Source: Rhodospirillales bacterium
Lineage (GTDB): Bacteria > Pseudomonadota > Alphaproteobacteria > Reyranellales > Reyranellaceae
NCBI GenBank assembly: GCA_009377525.1
Contig: WHTW01000052.1
Coordinates: forward strand, 12,506 to 45,062
Reading direction: 5' to 3'
DNA length: 32,557 bases
Made by a program: the position numbers and the translations under genes. The notes under the pieces were generated by a model. The model was not told the origin of the DNA. It searched no databases and was given only the letters and a program-made list of their open reading frames with translations. Positions 9,544 through 17,478 of the stretch are shown here, in pieces (within the stretch, counting starts at the first letter, position 1; each line of letters starts with the position of its first letter).

Positions 9544-10178
9544 GTCTTCCTCGGCCGGCGAACGGCCCTCACCTTCCCGCTGCTGCCACCGCCACAGTAG
9601 AACCGGTCGCCGCCGTCGGCCTCGAGGCCCGAGACGCCTGTGCCGGCCGGCATCTCGAGCCTCTCCAGGACCTCGCCGGTCTGCGGATTGATACGCCGCA
9701 CGTCGCTCTCGTCGCCTTCCCAGGTGCCGTGCCACAGCTCGCCGTCGGCCCAGGTGACGCCGGTGACGACGCGGTTGGACTCGATGGTGCGCAGAATCTT
9801 TCCCGTCTCGGGATCGATCTGGTGGATCTTGCGGCCGCGATGCTGGCCGACCCAGAGCGAGCCTTCAGCCCACGCCATGCCCGAATCGCCGCCGTTGCCG
9901 GGAGCGGGCATCGTCGCCAGCACTTTGCCGGTCTTGGGATCGATCTTCTGGATGCGATCCTCGGAGATCTGGAACAGGTGCCGGCCGTCGAATGCCGTGC
10001 CCGCGTGCGCGGCAACTTCGATCGAGCGCTGCACCTTGCCGCTCGCCGGATCGAGGGCGTTCAGCTTGTCGCCCGAGGCGAACCAGACGTTCTGGCCGTC
10101 GAACGTGACGCCATGCACGGCGTCGACGCCGGGGAAGGGTCCATATTCATGGAGGATATCGGCGGGGGAATGTTTCAT
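9540..10178 (-). CDS. Beta-propeller protein, glutamine cyclotransferase or Vgb-like
   Basis: The 212-residue product contains about five repeats of one unit, for example DPASGKVQRSIEV, DPKTGKVLATMPAPG, DPETGKILRTIES and NPQTGEVLERLEM, each preceded by a W/F-x-V/L strand. This is the blade pattern of YncE/Vgb/glutamine-cyclotransferase-like propellers. Start at the ATG ending at 10178, behind AAGGAG; an alternative start nine codons upstream lacks this site. No signal peptide is evident, so a cytoplasmic location is likely. Enzymatic activity is not established: propellers of this kind can be lactonases or lyases, or merely bind a ligand. It lies downstream of the winged-helix regulator on the same strand, separated by a REP-like inverted repeat. 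Confidence 0.72.
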   Translation of the reverse strand: MKHSPADILHEYGPFPGVDAVHGVTFDGQNVWFASGDKLNALDPASGKVQRSIEVAAHAGTAFDGRHLFQISEDRIQKIDPKTGKVLATMPAPGNGGDSGMAWAEGSLWVGQHRGRKIHQIDPETGKILRTIESNRVVTGVTWADGELWHGTWEGDESDVRRINPQTGEVLERLEMPAGTGVSGLEADGGDRFYCGGGSSGKVRAVRRPRKT

Positions 10179-10199
10179 GGTTTTCTCCTTGAGTGTAGG

Positions 10200-10301
10200 C
10201 CTCACCCTGAGGAGCGGCCGCAGGCCGCGTCTCGAAGGGTGGGAACCAGTCTTGCTGTTGCCATCCTTCGAGACGGCGCTACGCGCCTCCTCAGGATGAG
10301 G
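10200..10301. repeat. REP-like inverted pair of palindromic units
   Basis: Two 40-base units face each other. The left (10201-10242) contains CTGAGGAGCGGCCGCAGGCC then GCGTCTCGAAGGGTGG. The right, read in reverse complement, contains CTGAGGAGGCGCGTAGCGCC then GTCTCGAAGGATGG. Each unit has its own inner hairpin, and the pair can fold into one long hairpin around an 18-base spacer. Units of the type 'CATCCTGAGGAG...TCTCGAAGGATGG' are common intergenic repeats in Rhizobiales genomes (from memory). It sits between the regulator stop and the propeller gene start and could attenuate transcription or stabilise the upstream mRNA. Confidence 0.82.
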
Positions 10302-10315
10302 GCTTGGTCTGATAT

Positions 10316-11536
10316 CTAATCACTCGGCAATGGACCGGGGAGTAACAAGGTTGTCGTGAAACCCGGTACCGGACGGGTCAACCAGCGACGCGCCCGGCCG
10401 CGGCCATAGGATTGCACCTTGCCCGCCGCCGCCAGCGCGTCGAGCGCCCGCTGCACGGTCCGCTGGCTGGCCGCCAATGCCAGCGCCAGGGCCGAGCTCG
10501 ACCACGATTCACCGTCGGCGAGGAAGGCCAGCACGGACGCATGCTCCTCCTCGACGGGCCGCGCCAGCACGACGATCTCGCGAGCGCGCCGCGGCACCAG
10601 TGCAAAGCCTTGGCTGGTCGCGCTCACGCCAGCCAGCGGCCGGAGCGCCCAACGCAGCCGCCCGATCTCCACCCGCAACCGCGCGCGATGCGATTCGTCG
10701 GCATGTCTTGCCCGGAATGCCCGCGTGATGAGCGCGCCTCGCGGCACGTCCGCAGGCCACGCCTCGCCTAACGCGCGGGCGAGCGCGAACAACACCGGAC
10801 GCCTCGCGAGCGAGACCACCGTGCCAGTCTCACGCACGGCATGACGGCAGGCGTCGACGACGAGCGCCTTCGAAGCCAGCAGGGCTTCGACATCCTCGAG
10901 CAGGAGGAGCCGCTGGTCGCTCCGCGCCATCAGGCGCGCCGCGGGTGTGTCCAAGACCTGCGATGCGCTTTCGACTTCCGCCGTCAACGCCGGGATATCT
11001 GCGTCGCGCGCGGCGCGCCTGGCCCGGGCGAGCGCCGACCGCGCCGTTTTCGTCTGGAGCCGCCGCATGGCGATCCCGGCAACGACCAGCTCGTGGTTGA
11101 CCCTCAATGCCGGCGGCAAGGGCACGGGATCGAACCCGGCGAGCGCCTGCTCGGCCTCGTCGAGATGACCGATCAGGAGCAGGCGCCGAACCTCGAGGGT
11201 CCGCGCATGCGCGGCATTCACGTGGTCGCCGTGCGTTTCGAGCGCCACCCGCGCCGCGTCGAGCGTCTTGACGGGCCAGCCCAGGTCGCGCGAGACCAGC
11301 GCGATCTCGGCTTCGGCAACGACACACCGCGCGCGGGCCACCGCCTCTCTCGGACCGAAGGCGCGCGCCGCCCGTCGCAGGAGAGCCTTGGCGCGGTCGA
11401 CGTCGCCGAGCTGGGCCATCGCGATGCCGCGAAGCGCCAGGGCCGGCGCGTCGTCGCGCAGGCCGACCCGCTTCAGGGCGCCCAGGACATCACCCGCGGC
11501 GAGGGCGCGCGCCGCGGCTGTGATCAGCGAGTCCAT
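10316..11536 (-). CDS. TPR-like regulator with two predicted winged-helix regions
   Basis: The 406-residue protein has an Ala/Arg/Leu-rich helical N-terminal two thirds (about 1-215) resembling TPR-type repeats, for example ALALRGIAMAQLGDVDRAKA. A segment around 280-310 (LRVEIGRLRWALRPL, then TSQGFAL) reads like the recognition helix and wing of OmpR/SARP-type domains. A C-terminal winged helix follows (LALAASQRTVQRALDALAAA then GKVQSYGRGRARRW). No receiver or ligand-binding motif was seen. This is probably a transcription factor acting through protein contacts or an unknown cue. It is divergent from a small membrane protein gene 97 bp away and upstream of the propeller gene, which are its likely targets. 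The ATG ending at 11536 has only a weak GGGA-type ribosome site. The regulator call is fair; the OmpR-like reading is by eye. Confidence 0.65.
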   Translation of the reverse strand: MDSLITAAARALAAGDVLGALKRVGLRDDAPALALRGIAMAQLGDVDRAKALLRRAARAFGPREAVARARCVVAEAEIALVSRDLGWPVKTLDAARVALETHGDHVNAAHARTLEVRRLLLIGHLDEAEQALAGFDPVPLPPALRVNHELVVAGIAMRRLQTKTARSALARARRAARDADIPALTAEVESASQVLDTPAARLMARSDQRLLLLEDVEALLASKALVVDACRHAVRETGTVVSLARRPVLFALARALGEAWPADVPRGALITRAFRARHADESHRARLRVEIGRLRWALRPLAGVSATSQGFALVPRRAREIVVLARPVEEEHASVLAFLADGESWSSSALALALAASQRTVQRALDALAAAGKVQSYGRGRARRWLTRPVPGFTTTLLLPGPLPSD

Positions 11537-11595
11537 GGGAATCCCGACACACTTGTAACTCTCACCGTCCGATATCCGGTCCTAGCTTATCTCAC

Positions 11596-11621
11596 GACGG
11601 ACAACCGGCGTCCCGACGGAC
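11596..11621. promoter_or_regulatory. Direct repeats in divergent promoter region, candidate operator
   Basis: The 97-bp gap between the regulator and the small membrane protein gene holds GACGGAC at 11596-11602 and again at 11615-11621, 19 bases apart start to start. A partial inverse copy, ACCGTCC, lies at 11564-11570. Spacing near two helical turns suits a dimeric regulator. No convincing -35/-10 pair was identified, so this is only a candidate site. Confidence 0.3.
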
Positions 11622-11633
11622 AGGAGTTTGACC

Positions 11634-11906
11634 ATGCAGAACCAGGTCGTTTCGCGCCGCACGGGCCAAAGCGTGGCCGACTGGCTGTCGCTGGCGGCCG
11701 CGCCGACCTTCGCCTTCATGGCGCTGCTGACGGCCGTTCCCGGTGGCGGTCCGCTGGATATGCTCTGCGCGGCTGCCCCGGGCGCATCCCCTTTCACCGG
11801 AATGGTGCTCATGTACTTGCTGATGAGCGCCTTCCATCTGGGGCCTTGGCTGAGGCTGATCTCCAGCCGGCGAACTCAGCGTCGGAACCGGGCGTACTGG
11901 GCGTAG
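11634..11906 (+). CDS. Small two-helix membrane protein of unknown function
   Basis: The 90-residue product has two hydrophobic stretches, about residues 14-33 (WLSLAAAPTFAFMALLTAV) and 50-70 (FTGMVLMYLLMSAFHLGPWL), and a basic tail (SSRRTQRRNR). I expect a hairpin in the inner membrane with both ends cytoplasmic. Start is the ATG at 11634, seven bases after AGGAG; the TTG two codons earlier is unnecessary. It is divergent from the winged-helix regulator, and the pairing looks conserved in rhizobial relatives as far as I recall. Its 3' end overlaps the convergent btaB by 31 bases. No function is proposed. Confidence 0.7.
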   Translation: MQNQVVSRRTGQSVADWLSLAAAPTFAFMALLTAVPGGGPLDMLCAAAPGASPFTGMVLMYLLMSAFHLGPWLRLISSRRTQRRNRAYWA

Positions 11907-12535
11907 CCTCCGTAAGGCCGCTCGAAGCGGACGAGCGTTCCGGCACGGCCGGCCAGCATTTCCAGTTCGGCCTGCAGGGCGTCGCGCGGGCAGACATGGA
12001 AGCGCGCCAGCCATTGGCGCAGGCCGGCGCGGAACCAGATCGGCAGGCTCTCCTGGCCGCCGAAGTCGACGATGTGGAGCTCGCCCTCCGGCGACAGCCA
12101 CGAGATCGCTTCGATCAGTGCGTCCTGCCAGCCCGGGATCATCGACAGGCTGTAGGAAAAGAAGATGCGTGAAAAACACGGCACACCGAACAGCCAGGCG
12201 GGATCGAAGGCGGTGGCGTCCGCCCGCGCCAGCGTAATGCGATGCGCGACATCGGTACGTCCGACGACCTGTCGCGCCGTGTTCAGCATCTCGGCCGAGA
12301 TATCGATGCCGTACAATTGCGCCAGCGGCCATCGCTCGGCAGCGGCGGTCAGGTTGCGCGCCGTGCCGCAGCCGATCTCGAGCACGCGGCCGTCGGGCGG
12401 CGGTGCCAGCCGTTCGATCAGCTCGTCGCGGCCCAGCAGATAGTATTTGCGCGTGAGGTCGTAGACGTGGCGCTGCCGGCGATAGATGCGGTCCATCAGG
12501 GCCGCGTCGCCCGCCAACTCAACCCTCGAGGACAT
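11876..12535 (-). CDS. btaB: Diacylglycerylhomoserine N-methyltransferase, betaine lipid synthesis
   Basis: This 219-residue class I methyltransferase has SAM motif I as VLEIGCGTARNL and the acidic ribose contact in YGIDISAEML. Its beginning MDRIYRRQRHVYDLTRKYYL and the motif FFSYSLSMIPGW are typical of BtaB. BtaB adds three methyl groups from S-adenosylmethionine to diacylglyceryl-homoserine, giving diacylglyceryl-N,N,N-trimethylhomoserine (DGTS). The ATG ending at 12535 lies inside the last codons of btaA (17-base overlap), so translation is coupled; an open extension to 12727 is btaA in another frame. The protein acts at the inner membrane surface. In Rhodobacter and Sinorhizobium the pathway replaces phospholipids during phosphate starvation. 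Confidence 0.9.
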   Translation of the reverse strand: MSSRVELAGDAALMDRIYRRQRHVYDLTRKYYLLGRDELIERLAPPPDGRVLEIGCGTARNLTAAAERWPLAQLYGIDISAEMLNTARQVVGRTDVAHRITLARADATAFDPAWLFGVPCFSRIFFSYSLSMIPGWQDALIEAISWLSPEGELHIVDFGGQESLPIWFRAGLRQWLARFHVCPRDALQAELEMLAGRAGTLVRFERPYGGYAQYARFRR

Positions 12536-13751
12536 AGAGATGGAAGCCGCCGTAGATCGCCGAGCGGTCGCGATCGGTGAGCTCGCGCGACAGCGCCTCC
12601 TCGTAGCGCCAGCGCCGCAGCAGGTCGGGATCGAGCCGGCCCGGCACCAGCGACAGATCGGCCGCGGTCCGGAAGATGACGCGGGCGCCCCGTCGGGCGG
12701 TGCGCGTGATCTGCCGCCACAGCGCATTGAGCTGGTCGTCCGTCATCCAGTCCTGGGCATCGAGCAGGACGTAGCGGTCGCGCGAGGCGTCCGGGCAGCC
12801 GGCAAGGTATTCCGTGATCGACCGGTTCAGCACCTCGACACGATCGGCGCGGCTCCGCACGGCATGGAAGTGCTCGCGCCGCAGATAGGGCGGCAACGGG
12901 CCGGCCGCCTCGCCGGCGTAGGAGCGGCCGAAGGCCTGCCAGGCGAAGTAGTTGTCGTCGAGGCTGAAACCGCAGGCCAGCCGCTCAACGCGCGAGCGCA
13001 GGACGTGGCGCATGTCGCTGCCGCCGGCCAGCGCCTCGTACTGCGCCGGCGGGATGCCGAGGCCGTACAGCGACAGGCGATTGGCCGTCGCCCAGCGCAC
13101 CGCCGGCTTGTCGAACAGCGGCGCCAGCATGGTCTCGAAGAAGAACCGCTGCTCCTCGATCGAGCGCGCGGTCAGGAGTTGACGCAGGTCGACGCCGTAG
13201 AAGCGCGCCGCGATGTGGCTGACGCCGATGAAGCGGCCGAGCACGCCGTGGCGGTAGGCATTGCGGGCGAAGATCGAGATCCGCCGGCGCCCGCCCTGAT
13301 GCAGGCTGCGGCCCTGCCAGTAGGCGCCGCTCTCGGGATCAAGATGCGGCGCGATCAGCCGGTCATAGGCCTCGACATTGGCCGGATCATCGGCCGCGCC
13401 GAAAAACCGATAAAACGCCTGCCATGTCGGCAGGCGGCAGGCTGCCGCGAGCTTCAGCCGGTTGAGCGCCACGTGCGCCAGGCTGAGATCGACGGCCGTG
13501 ATGCGCGCCGGATCGGCCGTCAGGTAGGACAGGACATTGCAGCCGCCCGACGCGATGGCCACGACATGGCAATCGCCATCGAGGGCCAGCGCTTCGAGAT
13601 CGATCTCGGGGTCTTCCCAGATCTGCGTGTAGACGAGGCCGCGGAAGAGCCGCTCGAACAAGCGTTCGAGGAGGCCTTCACGGGACAATGCTCGGTGGCG
13701 GCGAACCGCTTGCTTCAGGCGGACTCGACTCTCGCCTCGCGGATCAGCCAC
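12519..13751 (-). CDS. btaA: SAM:diacylglycerol 3-amino-3-carboxypropyltransferase
   Basis: The 410-residue product matches the BtaA/DUF3419 family: the N-terminal signature LVYTQIWEDPEIDLEAL, a SAM-binding segment with VAIASGGCNVLSYL and ITAVDLSLAHVALNRLKL, and the C-terminal half with LLDAQDWM and RVIFRTAA. It transfers the 3-amino-3-carboxypropyl group of S-adenosylmethionine to diacylglycerol, the committed step to betaine lipid. I choose the GTG ending at 13751, with GGAG nine bases upstream; a TTG three codons earlier would sit directly on that site. It follows the glycosyltransferase by 21 bases and overlaps btaB, so the three genes form one operon. I did not find a convincing Pho box upstream of the operon, although this pathway is usually PhoB-controlled. 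Confidence 0.92.
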   Translation of the reverse strand: MADPRGESRVRLKQAVRRHRALSREGLLERLFERLFRGLVYTQIWEDPEIDLEALALDGDCHVVAIASGGCNVLSYLTADPARITAVDLSLAHVALNRLKLAAACRLPTWQAFYRFFGAADDPANVEAYDRLIAPHLDPESGAYWQGRSLHQGGRRRISIFARNAYRHGVLGRFIGVSHIAARFYGVDLRQLLTARSIEEQRFFFETMLAPLFDKPAVRWATANRLSLYGLGIPPAQYEALAGGSDMRHVLRSRVERLACGFSLDDNYFAWQAFGRSYAGEAAGPLPPYLRREHFHAVRSRADRVEVLNRSITEYLAGCPDASRDRYVLLDAQDWMTDDQLNALWRQITRTARRGARVIFRTAADLSLVPGRLDPDLLRRWRYEEALSRELTDRDRSAIYGGFHLYVLEG

Positions 13752-13772
13752 TACAAGCAACTCCGAAACGGC

Positions 13773-14906
13773 TCAATCCGCTACATATAGCCCACGATCC
13801 ATTCCAGTTTGATGACGGTCGTCGATATGTTGATCGGCGGGCTTCGCACCGTTGACCATTTTCGGGCGTCGGCGCCGATTGCCGGCGATCAGGCCGCGAT
13901 AGATGTCGAGGTATTCCTCGGCCATGTGCCGCGCCGTGAAGCGCTCCTCGAAGCGGGAGCGTATGCGGGGACGCGACAACTGCGCGAGCTCGTTCCTGAT
14001 GGCGTCCACGGCGGCGGCTTCGCTGTCGACGATCAGGCCGGTCACGCCATGCTCGATGACCTCGGGCACCGAGCCGCTGCGGAAGGCGATCACCGGCGTG
14101 CCGCAGGCCATCGCCTCGATCATCACCAGGCCGAACGGTTCAGGCCAGTCGATCGGCATGAGCAGTGCGAGCGCGCCGCCCAGGAACGCCGACTTCTGCG
14201 CATCGTCGATCTCGCCGATATGCTCGATGCCCGGCAGGTCGAGCAGCGGCCGTATGTCCCGCTCGAAATAGTCGCGATCGACGCGGTCGACCTTGGCGGC
14301 GATCTTGAGCGGCAGCCCCGCCTCCACCGCGATGCGGATTGCCCGATCGACCGACTTTTCCGGCGCAATGCGGCCGAGGAAGGCGAGATACCCGGGCTTT
14401 GCCTGGTCCGGCGCCAACAGGTCCGCGGGCAGGCCGTGATAGATCGTCTTCATCCAGCGCGCCTGCGGCACGGGCTTGCGCTGCATGTCGGAGATCGAGA
14501 TCACCGGCACGGAACCAAAGGCGTTGAAAACCGTCTGATGTTCTGGGAGATCGAGGCGGCCGTGCATGGTGGTGATGAACGGCGTTGCCTGCCGCGAGAA
14601 CACCGAGAACGGAAGGTAGTCGAGATGGAAGTGCAGCACGTCGAACTTGCTGGCCAGACGGCGCACACGCTCCAGCATGGCGATGTGCAGCGCCATCGGG
14701 TCGCGCACCGTGTCGTCGAGACGCAGCGCGCGCGGCCACATCGCCTCGAGCTTCGCCGACGTGCGGGAATTGCCGCTGGCGAACAGCGTGACATCGTGAC
14801 CGAGGGCGACGAGCTCCTCGGTGAGCCAGGAAACGACGCGCTCGGTGCCTCCGTACAGTTCCGGTGGGATCGCCTCGGTCAACGGTGCAATTTGCGCGAT
14901 TCGCAT
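13773..14906 (-). CDS. GT4-family glycosyltransferase, first gene of betaine-lipid operon
   Basis: This 377-residue GT-B enzyme starts MRIAQIAPLTEAIPPELYGG TER, a glycine-rich acceptor-side loop. It contains FHLDYLPFSVF, ITTMHGRLD, then YLAFLGRIAPEKSVDRAI and the GT4 nucleotide-sugar signature DWPEPFGLVMIEAMACGTPV with the EX7E glutamates. The ATG ending at 14906 lies behind a strong AGGAGG. No membrane helix is obvious, so it probably works peripherally at the inner membrane. Neighbouring btaA and btaB suggest a lipid acceptor such as diacylglycerol, as in the glycolipids made under phosphate limitation, but exopolysaccharide synthesis is equally possible from sequence. The donor sugar is not predictable. 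Its leader contains a strong hairpin at 14948-14969. Confidence 0.85.
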   Translation of the reverse strand: MRIAQIAPLTEAIPPELYGGTERVVSWLTEELVALGHDVTLFASGNSRTSAKLEAMWPRALRLDDTVRDPMALHIAMLERVRRLASKFDVLHFHLDYLPFSVFSRQATPFITTMHGRLDLPEHQTVFNAFGSVPVISISDMQRKPVPQARWMKTIYHGLPADLLAPDQAKPGYLAFLGRIAPEKSVDRAIRIAVEAGLPLKIAAKVDRVDRDYFERDIRPLLDLPGIEHIGEIDDAQKSAFLGGALALLMPIDWPEPFGLVMIEAMACGTPVIAFRSGSVPEVIEHGVTGLIVDSEAAAVDAIRNELAQLSRPRIRSRFEERFTARHMAEEYLDIYRGLIAGNRRRRPKMVNGAKPADQHIDDRHQTGMDRGLYVAD

Positions 14907-14947
14907 GAAACCCGCCTCCTTGTGAACGCTGTGGCCGGACACGAACA

Positions 14948-14969
14948 AACCCCGGCATGGGCCGGGGTT
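14948..14969. promoter_or_regulatory. Perfect 9-bp hairpin in the GT4-btaAB leader
   Basis: AACCCCGGC, a four-base loop ATGG, then GCCGGGGTT form a perfect stem 42 bases upstream of the glycosyltransferase start. On the minus strand the stem is followed by TTTGTTCGT, so it has the shape of a weak intrinsic terminator and could act as an attenuator. It could equally be a protein site serving the divergent ABC gene. No aptamer upstream was recognised. Confidence 0.55.
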
Positions 14970-15102
14970 CGGCACGTATGAATGAACGTAGTTGGTGTTG
15001 ACCGCGAAATGTGGTCGGCGGGCGGCAACCATTTTTTTGTCACAGCACGCCCGGCGAATCTTCTGTAACGACAAGGGACCCCAAATCATCACAACGAACG
15101 GA

Positions 15103-16869
15103 ATGGATCGCCTCAGCTCCTATGCCAAGCGGCCGATTGCCTTCTTGCTGCGCTACGTGCGCCGGCGGGCGCTGTCACATGCCGCCATCCTCGCGGCCGT
15201 GATCGGCGCCGTCGCCTGCTCGGTGAGCTCGCAATACGGCGTGAAGTTCCTGGTCGACGTGCTGTCGGGCAGCGCGGCCGACAGCGCCATCTGGCTTGCC
15301 TTCGCCTTGCTGGTGTCGCTGATTGCCGCCGACAATCTTTTGTGGCGCCTGGCCGGCTGGATCACTAGCTATGCCTTCGTCGGCGTCACCGGCGACCTGC
15401 GCAGCGAGCTGTTCCGGCACCTCACGGGACACGCGCCGAACTATTTCTCCCAGCGATTGGCGGGAACGCTGACGGGCCGCATCACCGCGACGTCGAATGC
15501 CGCATTCGCAGTGGAGAATCTTTTCATCTGGAACGTGCTGCCGCCCTGCCTCGCGACGCTGTGCGCCATCGCCTATCTGGCCGTCGTCAGCGTGCCCATG
15601 GCGGCCGCCCTCACGGCGATCGCGGCCGTCGTCATGTTGCTGCTGTTCAAGCTCGCGGCGCGCGGTGCGCCCCTGCATCACGGTTTCGCCAATCGCGCGG
15701 CCAAGGTCGAAGGCGAGCTGCATGACGTCGTCGGCAACATGCCGCTCGTGCGCACCTTCGGCGCCATCCATCGCGAGCATAGCCGGTTTGACCGCACGGT
15801 TGGCCGGGAGCTGACCGCAAGGCGGCTCAGCCTGCAGTACCTGGAGCGGCTGCGCCTGCTGCATGCGGTGCTGACCATCGTGCTGACGGTGGCGGTGCTC
15901 GCCTGGGCGATCGTGCTGTGGCAGCGCGGCCAGGCGAGCGCGGGCGACGTCGTGCTGGTATGCACGCTGGGCTTCACTGTCCTGCACGCCACGCGCGACC
16001 TCGCGGTGGCGCTGGTCGACGTCACACAGCACATGGCGCGCCTGGCCGAGGCCATCGGCACCCTGTTGCAGGAGCACGAGCTGCGTGAGCACCCCAAGGC
16101 GGTACCGCTGACGCGGCGGCGCGAGGGTACGTCCCACGCGGCGTTCGAGAACGTCGCCTTCAGCTATCCCGGCGGCCGCCAGGTGTTCGAGGACCTCACG
16201 CTCGACATCGCCGCCGGCCGCCGCACCGGCCTGGTCGGCCCCTCGGGCAGCGGCAAGTCGACGGCGCTCGCCCTGCTGCAGCGTTTCCACGACCTCGATC
16301 GCGGGCGCATCCTGATCGACGGCCAGGACATCGCACACATCACCCAGGAGAGCCTGCGCCGCGCCATCTCCTTCGTGCCGCAGGACATTTCTCTGCTGCA
16401 CCGCTCGATCCTGGAGAACGTCCGCTACGGTCGGCCCGAGGCGAGCGACCGCGAGGTCAAGGCGGCGGCTGAGGCGGCGCGCTGCGATTTCATCGAGGCG
16501 CTGCCCGACGGCTTCTCGACCATCGTCGGCGACCGCGGCACGCGATTGTCGGGCGGCCAGCGCCAGCGCATCGCCGTCGCTCGCGCGCTCCTGAAAGACT
16601 CGCCGATCGTGCTGCTCGACGAGGCGACATCGTCGCTCGACAGCGAGGCCGAGGAGATGATCCGCCAGGCGCTCGACCGGCTGATGCGGGGCCGCACCGT
16701 GATCGCCATCGCCCACCGGCTGTCGACGCTGCGCGCCTTCGACCGCATCGTCTTCCTCGAGCACGGGCGCGTGCTGCAGGACGGCCCGCCGGACGAGCTG
16801 ATGCGCCGCCGCGGGCCGTATCGGGCGTTGGTCGAGAGCGAGGTCGCGCGCCTGCGCCAGGCCGCCTGA
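15103..16869 (+). CDS. ABC exporter half-transporter (fused membrane and ATPase domains)
   Basis: The 588-residue protein has an N-terminal six-helix exporter domain (about 20-310) and a C-terminal ATPase. The ATPase shows Walker A GPSGSGKST, Q-loop FVPQDISLLH, signature LSGGQRQRIAVARALL, Walker B IVLLDEATSSLD and switch histidine IAHRLST. It should work as a homodimer in the inner membrane, in the MsbA/LipidA-like or multidrug exporter class. I start at the ATG 15103, which has only a weak ribosome site; the open frame back to 14992 has no membrane-protein character. It is divergent from the GT4-btaA-btaB operon, so transport of a lipid or glycolipid made there is a reasonable but unproven guess. 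The substrate cannot be read from sequence. Confidence 0.9.
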   Translation: MDRLSSYAKRPIAFLLRYVRRRALSHAAILAAVIGAVACSVSSQYGVKFLVDVLSGSAADSAIWLAFALLVSLIAADNLLWRLAGWITSYAFVGVTGDLRSELFRHLTGHAPNYFSQRLAGTLTGRITATSNAAFAVENLFIWNVLPPCLATLCAIAYLAVVSVPMAAALTAIAAVVMLLLFKLAARGAPLHHGFANRAAKVEGELHDVVGNMPLVRTFGAIHREHSRFDRTVGRELTARRLSLQYLERLRLLHAVLTIVLTVAVLAWAIVLWQRGQASAGDVVLVCTLGFTVLHATRDLAVALVDVTQHMARLAEAIGTLLQEHELREHPKAVPLTRRREGTSHAAFENVAFSYPGGRQVFEDLTLDIAAGRRTGLVGPSGSGKSTALALLQRFHDLDRGRILIDGQDIAHITQESLRRAISFVPQDISLLHRSILENVRYGRPEASDREVKAAAEAARCDFIEALPDGFSTIVGDRGTRLSGGQRQRIAVARALLKDSPIVLLDEATSSLDSEAEEMIRQALDRLMRGRTVIAIAHRLSTLRAFDRIVFLEHGRVLQDGPPDELMRRRGPYRALVESEVARLRQAA

Positions 16870-16929
16870 ATTCATCCGCCTGAAATCCACCCACTTGACG
16901 GCATGACCGGTTAGGTGGACCGTGCGGCC

Positions 16930-17478
16930 ATGTCCGCACAAGCGTTCGCCCTCTTCGACACGCCGATCGGGACCTGCGGCATCGCCTGGAATGCCAGAGG
17001 CATTGCCGGCTTCCAGCTGCCCTCGGCGACTGCCGACGCTACGCGATCACGCCTGCAGCAGCGCTGGGCGGAGGCGGCAGAGAGCACGCCGCCGCCCGGC
17101 GTGCAGCGCGCGACTGACCGCGTGCTGGCCCTGTTGAGGGGCGAGGCGATCGATCTCAGCGACATCCCGGTCGACCTCGACGACGCGCCCGAGTTTCATC
17201 GCAAGGTCTACGAGGTCGCGCGCACCATCCCGCCCGGCCGGACCATGACCTACGGCGAGATCGCCAAGCGCCTCGGTGTGCCGCACGAATCGCGCGAGGT
17301 CGGCCAGGCGCTGGGCCACAATCCGATCGCCATCATCGTGCCCTGCCACCGCGTGCTGGGCGCCGACGGCAAAATGGGCGGCTTCTCGGCCTCAGGCGGC
17401 GTCGCCACCAAGCGGCGCATCCTGGAGATCGAGGGCGCCGCCGCGCTGTCGGCGGGGCCGTTGTTCGAGCAGCGATGA
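16930..17478 (+). CDS. ogt: Methylated-DNA--protein-cysteine methyltransferase
   Basis: This 182-residue protein has the suicide active site IVPCHRVLGADGKMGGFSAS, where the cysteine accepts the alkyl group from O6-alkylguanine. It also has the helix-turn-helix entry TMTYGEIAKRLGV and the arginine-finger region REVGQALGHNPIAII. The length and the short N-terminal ribonuclease-like domain fit Ogt rather than the longer Ada. I choose the ATG 16930; a GTG five codons earlier is possible and neither has an ideal ribosome site. The gene overlaps the following AlkA-like gene by four bases (ATGA), so one transcript supplies both direct reversal and base excision of alkylated bases. Confidence 0.93.
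   Translation: MSAQAFALFDTPIGTCGIAWNARGIAGFQLPSATADATRSRLQQRWAEAAESTPPPGVQRATDRVLALLRGEAIDLSDIPVDLDDAPEFHRKVYEVARTIPPGRTMTYGEIAKRLGVPHESREVGQALGHNPIAIIVPCHRVLGADGKMGGFSASGGVATKRRILEIEGAAALSAGPLFEQR

Noticed and set aside
15037..15069. A Pho box made of TTGTCAC and CTGTAAC upstream of the ABC gene
   Set aside because: The two half-sites start 26 bases apart rather than the 11 expected, and the second matches poorly.
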